DNA from: Bosea vaviloviae
Lineage (GTDB): Bacteria > Pseudomonadota > Alphaproteobacteria > Rhizobiales > Beijerinckiaceae
Direction: 5' to 3'
Assembly (NCBI RefSeq): GCF_001741865.1
Contig: NZ_CP017147.1
Coordinates: forward strand, 4,827,001-4,891,000
DNA: 64,000 nucleotides
Below the pieces are notes generated by a model that was not told where the DNA came from, did no database searches, and saw only the letters and a list, made by a program, of their open reading frames with translations. Positions 7,686 to 16,416 of this stretch are shown here, piece after piece; position 1 is the first letter of the stretch; the number at the start of each line of letters is the position of its first letter. The position numbers were made by a program, and so were the translations under genes.

Positions 7686-9089
7686 TCAGTTGGTCAGGTA
7701 AGGCGTCGGATCGACCGGCGCGGAGCCCTTGCGCAGCTCGAAATGCAGCTGCGGCGAGGAGACGTTGCCGGACTGGCCGGAGTTGGCGACGACCTGGCCG
7801 CGCTTGACCGTATCGCCGCGCTTGACCTTGAGATCGCCGTTATGGGCATAGGCCGAGACATAGCCGTTGGGGTGGCGGATCAGCACCAGATTGCCGTAGC
7901 CCTTCAGCTCGCTGCCGGCATAGGCGACGGTGCCGCCTTCAGCCGCCTTCACCGGCGTGCCTTCCGGCACGGCGATGTTGATGCCCTCATTGCCGCCCTT
8001 GCCGCTATAGCCGCTGATGACACGGCCACGCGCCGGCCAGCGGAAATCGGCCTTGTCGGAGGCACTCTCCTCGGCGGCCGGCTTGGGCAGGCTCGCGGTA
8101 ACGACAGGCTCCGGCGCGGCCTTCGGCACGGCCGTAACCTTGGGCTCAACGGCAGGCGCGCTGGCGACCACCACCGGCTTCACCTTCTCAGGCGCAGGCT
8201 TCTTCACCTCGGCGACGATCGGCTTGGCCACAGGCGCGACAGGAGCCACTGCTGCGGTCGTCTTGCGCGCCTCGGCCTTCGCCTTGGCTTCAGCAGCAAA
8301 TTTGGCGCGCGATTCGCGCATCGCCTGCGCGTCAGTTGCGGCTTTGGTCTTGGCCTGAGCGGCCTCAGTCGCCTTGGACTCGGCGGCAGCGCTTGCCTTG
8401 GCTTCGGCGACAGCCTTGGCCCTGGCCGTCGCGCTGGCCGGCATGGCGGGAGCCGCGATGCGGGCCGCAGGAGCTGTCGGCGGCGCGAGGTTGCGGGCAG
8501 GCTCCGGCCGGGCGTCGCTTTGAACCTGCGCGCTCTGGGCGAATTGCTGCCGCGCGGCCGGGACTGAGCCTGCATTGGCATTATAGACGGGAATGGTCAG
8601 GCGCGAGCCCGGCGCGATATTGGGGCTCGAAAGCCCATTCGCGGAGATCAGCGCGGCACGCGGCACGCCATAACGCGAGGAGATCATGTCGAGCGTCTCG
8701 CCCTGGGCGACGACGACCGGCGTGCCGCCCTGCGCGGACCAGCCCGAAGCGGTACCGCCGGCGGCAAGCGGAGCCGTATTGCGCAGCGCCACGGCCGATT
8801 GCGGCGGCGGCAGCGGCTGCGAGCGGACCGACGCCATGGCTGGCGCGGATGGCGGGTTCAGCGGCGTGCTGGCGACGCGGCCGATCGAGCCCGTGGTCGC
8901 AGGATCGCGCATGGGCGGTGCCGCCTGGGCGCTTTTGAAGGGGCTGGAGAACGGCGCGTCGGAGAAGCGCATCGTCTCCGAGGAGCAGGCGCTGACGCCC
9001 AGAGCAAGCAGACAGACCGTCGACACGCGAAGGACGACGCTGGGCTGGACCGATCCGACTAGAATACGCTTGGCGACCTGGCTACGCAT
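7686..9089 (-). CDS. nlpD: NlpD-type lipoprotein: LysM plus degenerate M23 (LytM) domain
   Basis: A 467-residue envelope protein. The N-terminus has a signal sequence ending in a lipobox (LALGVSACSS), suggesting a lipoprotein. A LysM domain (VVVAQGETLDMISSRYGVPR) lies near residues 130-175. A long Ala/Lys/Pro-rich linker follows, then a C-terminal M23 domain from about residue 350. Catalytic residues are degenerate: the HxxxD position reads NEGIN and the HxH position reads QLHFE, so one or more zinc ligands are missing. That is the NlpD/EnvC pattern of amidase activators rather than endopeptidases. Order surE-pcm-nlpD matches enterobacteria. The activator role in septal peptidoglycan splitting is inference. 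Confidence 0.88.
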   Translation of the reverse strand: MRSQVAKRILVGSVQPSVVLRVSTVCLLALGVSACSSETMRFSDAPFSSPFKSAQAAPPMRDPATTGSIGRVASTPLNPPSAPAMASVRSQPLPPPQSAVALRNTAPLAAGGTASGWSAQGGTPVVVAQGETLDMISSRYGVPRAALISANGLSSPNIAPGSRLTIPVYNANAGSVPAARQQFAQSAQVQSDARPEPARNLAPPTAPAARIAAPAMPASATARAKAVAEAKASAAAESKATEAAQAKTKAATDAQAMRESRAKFAAEAKAKAEARKTTAAVAPVAPVAKPIVAEVKKPAPEKVKPVVVASAPAVEPKVTAVPKAAPEPVVTASLPKPAAEESASDKADFRWPARGRVISGYSGKGGNEGINIAVPEGTPVKAAEGGTVAYAGSELKGYGNLVLIRHPNGYVSAYAHNGDLKVKRGDTVKRGQVVANSGQSGNVSSPQLHFELRKGSAPVDPTPYLTN

Positions 9090-9257
9090 GGACTGGTACT
9101 CGCGAACAACGCAACTCGATGGGGAGCATTAAAGCCCTGTTCAGGTTACGAAAGCGTTTCGCCCTCTCCCGCCCGCTTCATTTTCTGTGCGGCTCTCAAG
9201 CGATTTCCGGCGAAGGAGGTACCGCTCCGCGTGAAGAAAACACGCTGGAGTCAAAAA

Positions 9258-9944
9258 TCAGAGCGCCCGCGCCAGGCCCGGCGCGAGCGGGGGCAGGCGC
9301 ACCACCGGCCCCATGGCATGGTCGAAGCTGCCATCGGCCGCCTTCGTCACCACGACCCGGCGCGCGACGCCCTCGACGCGCAAGGCGCCGACAAGCCGCC
9401 CGCCCGGCGAAAGCCGCATCAACAGCGCCTCGGGCACGGCCTGCGCGACGCCATTGACCAGGATGCGGTCGAAGCAGCCCAGCGTCCGGTCCGGCTGAAA
9501 TCCGTCGGCATGGCGCAGATCGACCGCCTGGCCGTAGCCATTGCCGGTGAGGCGCTCATGCGCGGCCAGCGCCAGCGTGCGGTAGCGCTCCAGCGAGACG
9601 ACCTCGCCGCCCATTGCAGCCAGCAGCGCCGAGACATAGCCCGAGCCGGTGCCGACCTCGAGCACGCGCGCCGAAGGCTGCATCTCGAGCGCGGTCAGGA
9701 GCGCGGCGACCGTGTGCGGCGCCGTCATGGTCTGTCCGCAAGGCAGCGGCACTGAAACGTCCTGGCGCGCCAGATCGGCAAAGCGCGACGGCGCGAAACG
9801 CTCGCGCGGCACCCTCTCCATGGCGCGCAGCACGACAAGATCGCGCACGCCCTGCGCCCGCAGCGACAAAAGGAAGGCGACGGTGCGCTCGCCCTCGCTG
9901 GCGGCCGCCTCCTCGGTCATCCCTGCGCCCTCGCCGCTGGTCAT
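9258..9944 (-). CDS. pcm: Protein-L-isoaspartate O-methyltransferase (Pcm family)
   Basis: A 228-residue SAM-dependent methyltransferase expected to start repair of isoaspartyl residues in damaged proteins. The SAM-binding motif VLEVGTGSGYVSALLA lies around residues 92-107, and the family region PLPCGQTMTAPHTVA precedes it. The usual active-site Ser-Gln pattern (GQTIS) is GQTMT here, as in many alphaproteobacterial members. The post-I strand ends in an acid (VVSLERY). A start at residue 9 is also plausible. It is flanked by surE and nlpD on the same strand. Confidence 0.9.
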   Translation of the reverse strand: MTSGEGAGMTEEAAASEGERTVAFLLSLRAQGVRDLVVLRAMERVPRERFAPSRFADLARQDVSVPLPCGQTMTAPHTVAALLTALEMQPSARVLEVGTGSGYVSALLAAMGGEVVSLERYRTLALAAHERLTGNGYGQAVDLRHADGFQPDRTLGCFDRILVNGVAQAVPEALLMRLSPGGRLVGALRVEGVARRVVVTKAADGSFDHAMGPVVRLPPLAPGLARAL

Positions 9945-9980
9945 GATTCAGTCCGCGCTGGCGGTCATTCCAACCGCGAC

Positions 9981-10114
9981 GTCATCCTGGCCGGAGCCCT
10001 CGGGTCCGGCCGTCGGCCGGCCCAAGGACAGGCTCCGCGGAGCGCCGTGATCCATCGGAGGGCTCCGGAGTTCTACGATGGATCCCGGGACGGCCTTCGG
10101 CCGCCCAGGATGAC
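9981..10114. repeat. Palindromic intergenic element between surE and pcm
   Basis: Outer arms GTCATCCTGG (9981-9990) and CCAGGATGAC (10105-10114). Inside are several short hairpins (GGCCGTCGGCC, CGGCCTTCGGCCG) and the words GATCCATCG and CGATGGATC. The same family occurs at 18471-18626, and shorter relatives at 12530-12584 and 15460-15678. Confidence 0.85.
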
Positions 10115-10141
10115 GCCGTGTTTCCTGAGCAAAATTCCCGC

Positions 10142-10902
10142 TCAAGCGAACACCTGCGCGAAACGCGTCAGCGTCGGCTCATGCGTCAGGTCGAGTTCAA
10201 GCGGCGTCACCGAGATCTTCTTCTCGAACAGCGCGCGCAGATCGGTGCCGTTGGCGGGCTCGGATTTGCTGCGCTGGAAGGCGATCCAGAAATACGGATT
10301 GCCGCGCCCGTCCTGGCGCGGCTCCAGCTTCATCAATTCCTGGTCGCGCCGGCCCTGCACCGTGACCGCGACGCCGGCGACCTCGCTCGGGGGACATTGG
10401 GGAAGTTGAGGTTGAACAGCACATCCCTGGGAATGCCCTCGTCCAGCAAGCGCCGGATGATGCCGGGCGCATGGTGCTTGGCGCAGTCCCAATGGATCTG
10501 GTCGCGGCCGGCCGGCCCATAGGCCTGGCTGACGGCGATCGAGGGAATGCCGAGCAGCGTGCCCTCCATCGCGGCTGCGATCGTGCCGGAATAGGTGACG
10601 TCCTCGGCGACGTTCTGGCCGCGATTGACGCCCGACAGCACGAGATCGGGCCGCTGGTCGATCATGATCGAGCGTGCGGCCATGATGACGCAATCCGTCG
10701 GCGTGCCGGCGACCGCGTAGCGGCGCTTGTCGATCTGGCGCAGGCGCAGCGGATTGCTGAGCGACAGCGAATGCGCCACGCCCGACTGGTCGGTCTCGGG
10801 CGCGACGACCCAGACATCATCGGAGAGCTGGGCGGCGATCGCCTCCAGCACGGCCAGCCCCTCGGCATGGATGCCGTCATCATTGGTGACGAGAATGCGC
10901 AT
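10142..10902 (-). pseudogene. surE: surE (5'/3'-nucleotidase SurE), frameshifted as read
   Basis: The first ~175 codons encode a normal Sur[17 protein letters not shown] with the metal-binding Asp pair, [36 protein letters not shown] and [11 protein letters not shown]. At 10389-10393 (five Gs on the plus strand) the frame changes, after FNLNFPNVP. Adding one base restores the family sequence with [17 protein letters not shown] and runs to the C-terminus in the second frame, ending at 10142. Without correction the protein ends at 10333 after 15-20 wrong residues. Everything else looks under selection, so a sequencing error in a homopolymer is as likely as real loss. Restored length is about 253 residues, normal for the family. 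Confidence 0.85.
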
Positions 10903-10945
10903 GGGTCAGGCTTTCAGCGAATGGGGAAGCAAAAGGCGCGGGAAG

Positions 10946-11101
10946 CGCGGGGAACCCCTCTCCTGTAAGGAGAGGGGCAGGGGTGAGGTGTCGGCCGCTT
11001 GACGCTGTGGCTGCGAGCCAACGGCGGCTATCTCGCGGGTTGCTGGTCGAGGGGCCGACCCCTCACCCTGCCCTCTCCCTACGGGAGAGGGTTCCCCGCG
11101 C
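10946..11101. repeat. Palindromic element between serS and surE
   Basis: Two ~51-nt arms, 10946-10997 and 11051-11101, are inverted copies with roughly 90% identity. Each contains its own hairpin (CCCCTCTCC-tgtaa-GGAGAGGGG in the left arm; CCCTCTCCC-tac-GGGAGAGGG in the right). This is a different family from the neighbouring elements. Confidence 0.8.
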
Positions 11102-11124
11102 CTTGTTTCCCAAACGAGGTGCAC

Positions 11125-12426
11125 TTACGCCTTCTCGATCCGCGTCACGCCGCGCATATAGGGCACCAGCGCGTCGGGCACCGTGATCGAACCGTCGGCG
11201 TTCTGGTAGTTCTCCATCACCGCGATCAGCGCCCGGCCGACCGCCGTGCCCGAGCCGTTCAGCGTGTGGACGAAGCGGGGGCTGCCGCCCTCGCCCGCAC
11301 GGTAGCGCGCGTTCATCCGCCGCGCCTGGAAATCGCCGCAGACCGAGCAGGACGAGATCTCGCGATAGGTCTTCTGTCCCGGCAGCCAGACCTCGATGTC
11401 GTAGGTCTTCTGCGAGGCAAAGCCCATATCGCCGGTGCACAACGTCATCACGCGATAATGCAGATCGAGCTTCTTCAGCACGGCCTCGGCGCAAGCCAGC
11501 ATGCGCTCATGCTCCTCGCGCGATTTTTCAGGCGCGGTGATCGAGACCAGTTCGACCTTCTCGAACTGGTGCTGGCGCAGCATGCCGCGCGTATCGCGCC
11601 CCGCAGAGCCGGCCTCAGACCGGAAACAGGGCGTCAGCGCAGTATAGCGGCGCGGCAGCTCTTCCTCGGAGAGGATCGATTCACGCACGAGGTTGGTGAG
11701 CGGAACTTCGGCTGTGGGGATGAGCCAGTGATCCTCGCCCGCCCTGAACTGATCTTCGCGAAACTTCGGCAATTGCGCCGTACCGAACATCGCATCGTCC
11801 CGCACCATCAGCGGTGGGTTGACCTCGGTATAGCCATGCTCCTCCGTATGCGTGTCGAGCATGAACTGCCCGATCGCCCGGTTGAGCCGAGCAAGCCGCT
11901 GACTCAGCACGACGAAACGCGAGCCCGACAGCTTCGCCGCCGTCTCGAAATCCATCTGGCCGAGCGCTTCGCCGAGCTCGTAATGTTCCTTGAGCTGGTT
12001 GAAGCCGAAGAGCCGGCCACCGGTCTTCTCCGGCGCCTCGCCATGCACCGATTTCACGACATTGCCATGCTCGTCGGCGCCCTCGGGCACGTCGTCATGG
12101 GGCAGGTTCGGGATCGCGGCGAGCTGCTCGTTCAGCACTTCGACCGCCGCCTTCTCCTGCGCTTCCAGCGCCGGCTGCAATTCCTTCAAGCTGGCGACCT
12201 CGGCCTTCAGGCTGTCGGCAAGCGCGACATCCTTGGCGCCCATCGCCTTGCCGATCTCCTTGGAGAGGGCGTTGCGGCGTTCCTGCGCGCTTTGCGCCTT
12301 GGCGATGGCCGAGCGGCGAGTGTCGTCAAGGGCGAGCAGCGACGACGACAGCGGCTCGAGCCCCCGCCTCTTCAAGCCGGTATCGAACGCCTCGGCGTTC
12401 TCGCGAATCCATTTGATATCGTACAT
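11125..12426 (-). CDS. serS: Seryl-tRNA synthetase
   Basis: A 433-residue class II aminoacyl-tRNA synthetase. The N-terminal ~110 residues form the charged coiled-coil tRNA-binding arm ([15 protein letters not shown] onward). Class II motif 2 is seen in [20 protein letters not shown] and motif 3 in [19 protein letters not shown]. Length fits the family. It sits between tatC and surE on the same strand, but palindromic elements in both gaps make cotranscription uncertain. Confidence 0.97.
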   Translation of the reverse strand: MYDIKWIRENAEAFDTGLKRRGLEPLSSSLLALDDTRRSAIAKAQSAQERRNALSKEIGKAMGAKDVALADSLKAEVASLKELQPALEAQEKAAVEVLNEQLAAIPNLPHDDVPEGADEHGNVVKSVHGEAPEKTGGRLFGFNQLKEHYELGEALGQMDFETAAKLSGSRFVVLSQRLARLNRAIGQFMLDTHTEEHGYTEVNPPLMVRDDAMFGTAQLPKFREDQFRAGEDHWLIPTAEVPLTNLVRESILSEEELPRRYTALTPCFRSEAGSAGRDTRGMLRQHQFEKVELVSITAPEKSREEHERMLACAEAVLKKLDLHYRVMTLCTGDMGFASQKTYDIEVWLPGQKTYREISSCSVCGDFQARRMNARYRAGEGGSPRFVHTLNGSGTAVGRALIAVMENYQNADGSITVPDALVPYMRGVTRIEKA

Positions 12427-12529
12427 CGTCGTCAGGCCATGCCGCCGCTGCGGAATGCAGCGAGAGATGCTCTAGACCGGGATGGCGAGCGATGGAACCA
12501 CTTCGATCACACAGAGCTTGCCGTGGAAC

Positions 12530-12584
12530 CTCACCGTCATCCTGGACAAGCCGCGAAGCGGCGCAGATCCCGGATGACGGTGAG
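12530..12584. repeat. Short palindromic element between tatC and serS
   Basis: CTCACCGTCATCC at 12530-12542 pairs with GGATGACGGTGAG at 12572-12584, with an inner GCCGCgaaGCGGC hairpin. It is a short relative of the elements at 9981 and 18471 and folds as one hairpin about 55 nt long. Confidence 0.8.
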
Positions 12585-12622
12585 GGGAAACGAAAGGCCT
12601 CGGCAAGCGAGACAGCAGAGGA

Positions 12623-13438
12623 TCACTCCGCGGCAGCGTCCTCCGCCGCCTTCTTGGCAGCCCGCTTGTTCTCGACATAGCGCACCGAGAATATCGAGAG
12701 CTCGTAGAGCAGCAGCATCGGCACGGCGAGCATCAGCTGCGAGATCACGTCCGGCGGCGTCAGCACCGCGGCGATGACGAAGACGAAGACGATGGCGTAG
12801 CGGCGCTTGTCCTTCAGGAACTGCGAATCGATGATCCCCGCCTGTCCGAGCAGCGTCAGCACCACCGGCAGCTGGAAGGCGACGCCGAAGGCGAAGATCA
12901 ACGTCATGATCAGCGAGAGATATTCGCTGACCTTGGGCAGGAGCGCGATGCCGGCCTGGGTCTCGGTCGCGGCCTGTTGCATGCCGAGCGAGAACCTCAT
13001 CAGCACCGGCATGGCGAAGAAGAAGACCAGCGCGGCACCCAGCGTGAAGAACACCGGCGTCGCCACGAGATAGGGCGCGAACGCCGCCTTCTCATTCTTA
13101 TAGAGGCCCGGCGCGACGAATTTGTAGACCTGCGTCGCGATCACCGGAAAGGCGAAGAAGCCGGCCCCGAACGCCGCCACCTTGATATGGGTGAAGAGCA
13201 GTTCGAGCGGGCCAGTATAGATGAGCTGCGCGTTCGCGGTGCTCCCGGCTGCCCAGACATAGGGCTGCACCAGGATGTTGTAGATCTGTGTCGAGACGGC
13301 AAAGCAGATGAAGAACATCAGCAGGAAGGCGATCATCGACTTGATCAGCCGCGCCCTGAGCTCGATCAGATGGTCGATCAGCGGCGCGCGCGAGGCCTCG
13401 ATCTCGTCCTCGCCGTCCTTCGCATTGACGACGCTCAT
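12623..13438 (-). CDS. tatC: Twin-arginine translocase subunit TatC
   Basis: A 271-residue inner-membrane protein with six expected helices, the receptor for twin-arginine signal peptides. Diagnostic parts are the N-terminal PLIDHLIELRARLIKSM, the first periplasmic loop with the family's GPLELLFTHIKVA, and the later FGVAFQLPVVL. The start codon overlaps the tatB stop (ATGA at 13435-13438), indicating translational coupling. At least two proteins in this window carry twin-arginine-like leaders (18645-19742 and 55119-56159). Confidence 0.97.
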   Translation of the reverse strand: MSVVNAKDGEDEIEASRAPLIDHLIELRARLIKSMIAFLLMFFICFAVSTQIYNILVQPYVWAAGSTANAQLIYTGPLELLFTHIKVAAFGAGFFAFPVIATQVYKFVAPGLYKNEKAAFAPYLVATPVFFTLGAALVFFFAMPVLMRFSLGMQQAATETQAGIALLPKVSEYLSLIMTLIFAFGVAFQLPVVLTLLGQAGIIDSQFLKDKRRYAIVFVFVIAAVLTPPDVISQLMLAVPMLLLYELSIFSVRYVENKRAAKKAAEDAAAE

Positions 13439-13959
13439 GCTGCGCTCCCGTCTTCGGGTTCGCTGACTTTGGCCTTGCTCTTGCGCGGGGCCTTGGCAGG
13501 TTCGACCATTTCCACCACCGCCGCAGGCTCCGCCTTGGGCGCACGCTTGCGCTTCGGCTTCTCTTCAGTTGCAGCGTCCGCGATCGGTGCGGGCGCGATC
13601 ACGACCTCGGGCAAGGGCTCAGGCGCTGGCAGGGCCGCGAGCTTGGCCTCGGCCTCCTTGAGCTGCGCGTCGTCGAGGCCCGTCGAGGCGGGTTCGTTAG
13701 GCATATCGATCGGTTTGTAGTCGGAGTTCATGGCTGAAGACACCGAGCCGCCGACATCCTCGACCTGCTTCTTCAGGTCGTGGAGTTCAGCCTCGCGCAT
13801 CGCGTCATTGAACTGGCCCTGGAACTCGCTGGCCATGCGGCGCACCTTGCCGACCACCTGGCCGACAGTGCGCATAGCTTTGGGCAGATCCTTGGGGCCG
13901 ATCACGACGAGCGCAACCGCCCCGATCAGCATCAATTCGCTCCAGGCGATGTCGAACAT
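13435..13959 (-). CDS. tatB: Sec-independent translocase subunit TatB
   Basis: A 174-residue protein with a single N-terminal membrane helix (MFDIAWSELMLIGAVALVVI), the conserved GPKDLPKAMRTVGQ hinge and amphipathic helix, then a long charged, Pro/Lys-rich tail. The Glu in the membrane helix is typical of TatB. It overlaps tatC by 4 nt and follows tatA by 48 nt. Confidence 0.95.
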   Translation of the reverse strand: MFDIAWSELMLIGAVALVVIGPKDLPKAMRTVGQVVGKVRRMASEFQGQFNDAMREAELHDLKKQVEDVGGSVSSAMNSDYKPIDMPNEPASTGLDDAQLKEAEAKLAALPAPEPLPEVVIAPAPIADAATEEKPKRKRAPKAEPAAVVEMVEPAKAPRKSKAKVSEPEDGSAA

Positions 13960-14007
13960 CGATGGCTCGTCCTCTCAACCGCTCGCCTTGAGGCAAGCGG
14001 CGCGCCA

Positions 14008-14253
14008 TCAGGCCTTGTGCTCGGCCTTGGCCGCAGCGGGATTGCTCGTGGTCGCCTGGTCGATGACCCGGGGATCCGCCGGAGTAGCACTCGGCGGCGG
14101 CGTGGCCGGCTCGTCATCGTCGGCCATGCCCTTCTTGAAGGATTTGATGCCCTTGGCAACGTCGCCCATCAGCTCGGAAACCTTGCCGCGCCCGAACAGC
14201 AGCATCACGATGACGCCGACGACGATCCAGTGCCAGATACTGACGCCACCCAT
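14008..14253 (-). CDS. tatA: Twin-arginine translocase subunit TatA
   Basis: An 81-residue pore-forming subunit: short N-terminal helix [20 protein letters not shown] with the family FGRGK hinge, amphipathic helix [19 protein letters not shown], and a short disordered tail. First gene of tatABC. The 65 nt upstream separate it from the ABC ATPase gene on the same strand. Confidence 0.95.
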   Translation of the reverse strand: MGGVSIWHWIVVGVIVMLLFGRGKVSELMGDVAKGIKSFKKGMADDDEPATPPPSATPADPRVIDQATTSNPAAAKAEHKA

Positions 14254-14318
14254 GGCGAACTCCTCCGAATTACAGTGCGGCCGGGCGTTGAGCCTCGGCT
14301 AACTTCTTGTGGCGGAAC

Positions 14319-15359
14319 CTATGTGTCCCCTGCAGGGAACACAAGAACTTCATCCGTCGGAATATCGATGCCGACATCGTCGCCCTCGCGAACGCTCCCG
14401 GTGAGCGAGACCCGCGCGAGCAGCGGCCGGTCGAAGCCCGAGACCGCGAGCAGGACGTGATCGACCTCGCCGAGGAAGCGCCGCGTCACGACACGGCCAG
14501 GCAGGCAGAACCCCTTCGGCGTCAATCGGATCGCTTGCGGCCGAATGCAGACCACGGCCTGCGCGCCTTCGCCGAGATCGCCCGCCGGAAACCGCCCCAC
14601 CGGCGTATCCACCGCTCCGCGCAGGACACGGCCTTCTATCTCGGTAAAATCGCAGAAGAATCGGGCGGCAAAGAGGCTGTTGGGCTGACGGTAGAGCTGT
14701 TCGCCCGTGCCGACCTGAACGATCCTGCCTGCGCGCATCAGCACGATGCGGTCGGCGATGCGCATCGCATCCTCGGGATCATGCGTCACGATGATCGAGG
14801 TCGCGCCGGTTTCCTTGAGCAGCGCCGCCGTCTCGTCGCGCACCACATCGCGCAGGCGCCGGTCAAGATTGGAGAAGGGTTCGTCCATCAAGAGCACGCC
14901 GGGGCGCGGCGCTATGGCGCGGGCCAGCGCGACGCGCTGCTGCTCGCCGCCCGACAACATATGTGGATAAGCCTCGCTGAGATCGGCGAGACCGACGCGG
15001 GCGATGGCGCGCAACGCGGTGGCCTCGGCGGATGTCTCGTCATAGCCGCGCAGGCCGAAGCGGACATTCTCGCGCACGCTCAGATGCGGGAACAGCGCAT
15101 AGTCCTGGAAGACCAGCCCGACGCCGCGCTGCTCCGGCTCGACGAAGCTTTGCGGCGAGGACACATCGCTGCCCTCCAGCAGCACGCGCCCGGAACTCGG
15201 CCGCTCGACGCCGGCCGCCAGCCTGAGCAGCGTCGTCTTGCCGCAGCCCGACTGGCCAAGCAGGGCCACGACCTCGCCGGGCTCGATGGACAGGCTGACC
15301 TCGCTCAAGGCCGTCACATCGCCGAAGCGCTGCGTCACCTGATCGAATCCCAGCGCCAT
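14319..15359 (-). CDS. ABC transporter ATP-binding protein, FbpC/PotA-like, orphan
   Basis: A 346-residue importer-type ATPase. Walker A GQSGCGKTT, signature LSGGEQQRVALARA, Walker B VLLMDEPFSNLD and the switch histidine in IVTHD are all intact. A C-terminal ~110-residue regulatory (TOBE-like) domain follows. I chose the start at 15359 (MALGFDQVTQRFGDV) because sequence further upstream runs into a palindromic repeat, though a longer N-terminus cannot be excluded. No permease or binding protein is adjacent, so the substrate is unknown. Ferric iron, spermidine or thiamine-type importers have ATPases like this. Confidence 0.88.
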   Translation of the reverse strand: MALGFDQVTQRFGDVTALSEVSLSIEPGEVVALLGQSGCGKTTLLRLAAGVERPSSGRVLLEGSDVSSPQSFVEPEQRGVGLVFQDYALFPHLSVRENVRFGLRGYDETSAEATALRAIARVGLADLSEAYPHMLSGGEQQRVALARAIAPRPGVLLMDEPFSNLDRRLRDVVRDETAALLKETGATSIIVTHDPEDAMRIADRIVLMRAGRIVQVGTGEQLYRQPNSLFAARFFCDFTEIEGRVLRGAVDTPVGRFPAGDLGEGAQAVVCIRPQAIRLTPKGFCLPGRVVTRRFLGEVDHVLLAVSGFDRPLLARVSLTGSVREGDDVGIDIPTDEVLVFPAGDT

Positions 15360-15459
15360 CGGGATCGCGGCGCCGGCCGTCCCCCGCCTGCCCCAGCTCA
15401 GCCAGCGCGCCTTGGTCTCATTCGACGCCAAAATCCGTTCCAGTTCATTCGGAACCACG

Positions 15460-15678
15460 CCCGTCATCCCGGACAAGCGGCGAAGCCGCGCCGATCCGGG
15501 ATCCATCGTAGAGCGTCATTCTCGGGCTTGCCCCGAGAATCTCATGACCAGAGTGCTCTGGTTTACGAGATGGTCGGGTCAAGCCCGACCATGACGCGCT
15601 TCGGATTCCGGGTCGAAGCGGCGTTTATCCTTGGGCCGATCGAAGATCGGACCCGAGGGCTGCGTCCGGGATGACGGG
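15460..15678. repeat. Composite palindromic element upstream of the ABC ATPase
   Basis: Outer inverted ends are CCCGTCATCCCGGAC (from about 15460) and GTCCGGGATGACGGG (to 15678). Nested hairpins inside include CTCGGGCTTGCCCCGAG near 15523 and GGTCGGGTCAAGCCCGACC near 15572. It appears built from at least two element types, one inside the other. It fills nearly the whole gap between scpB and the ABC gene. Confidence 0.8.
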
Positions 15679-15701
15679 CGGGTGTGGTGATCGCCTGCAG
15701 T

Positions 15702-16409
15702 TTACTCATCCGCCCTGTGCGGCGGCCCTTCGCCGTCGTCAAGCGGCGTGAACAGGTCGCCGAGCGGATCCTCGTCGGCGCGCAGATCCGGATCATCGTC
15801 GGGAATTGGCACGGAGAGGTCCTTGGTCAGCCGCCCCTCGATGAAGCCCGAGCCCTTGAGCTCGTCGAGGCCGGGCAGGTCGTCGATGCGGTCGAGACCG
15901 AAATGGTCAAGGAAACCTGGCGTCGTGCCATAGGTCACCGGCCGGCCGGGCGAGCGCCGGCGGCCGCGCAGGCGCACCCAGCCTGCCTCCAGCAGGATGT
16001 CGAGCGTGCCCTTGGCGGTGGCGACGCCGCGAATCTCCTCGATCTCGGCCCGCGTCACCGGCTGGTGATAGGCGATGATCGAGAGCACCTCGAGCGCCGC
16101 CCGCGACAATTTGCGCGGCGGCTCCGCCTCGGCCGCCAGGAGATAGCCGAGATCGGGCGCGGTGCGGAAGGCATACCCGCCGGCGACCAGGCGCAGATTC
16201 ACCCCGCGCGGCGCATAAAGCTCGATCAGATGCTCCAGCACCTGCGCCACATCGACGCCGGCCGGCACCGAGCGCGCCAGTTCCTCGGCGCTCAACGGCA
16301 TGGCCGAGGCGAAGAGCAGCGCCTCGACGATGCGCGTCGCCAGGGCCAGAACCTCGGCCTCGCCGCCATCGTCCTCCTCGTCGAAACGCTCGGTCATTGC
16401 CACTGTCAT
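15702..16409 (-). CDS. scpB: Segregation and condensation protein B
   Basis: A 235-residue winged-helix protein, the ScpB partner in the SMC-ScpAB condensin that organises and separates chromosomes. The N-terminal winged helix contains ATRIVEALLFASAMPLSAEE, and the second contains ALEVLSIIAYHQPVTRAEIE and PVTYGTTPGFLDHFGL, both family hallmarks. The acidic C-terminal tail is typical for alphaproteobacteria. It starts 7 nt after the scpA stop. Confidence 0.95.
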   Translation of the reverse strand: MTVAMTERFDEEDDGGEAEVLALATRIVEALLFASAMPLSAEELARSVPAGVDVAQVLEHLIELYAPRGVNLRLVAGGYAFRTAPDLGYLLAAEAEPPRKLSRAALEVLSIIAYHQPVTRAEIEEIRGVATAKGTLDILLEAGWVRLRGRRRSPGRPVTYGTTPGFLDHFGLDRIDDLPGLDELKGSGFIEGRLTKDLSVPIPDDDPDLRADEDPLGDLFTPLDDGEGPPHRADE

Positions 16410-16416
16410 CGCCCGC

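Noticed and set aside
10999..12777. Open frame of 592 codons on the plus strand opposite serS
   Set aside because: Antisense of seryl-tRNA synthetase; it begins inside a palindromic repeat and has no recognisable domain.
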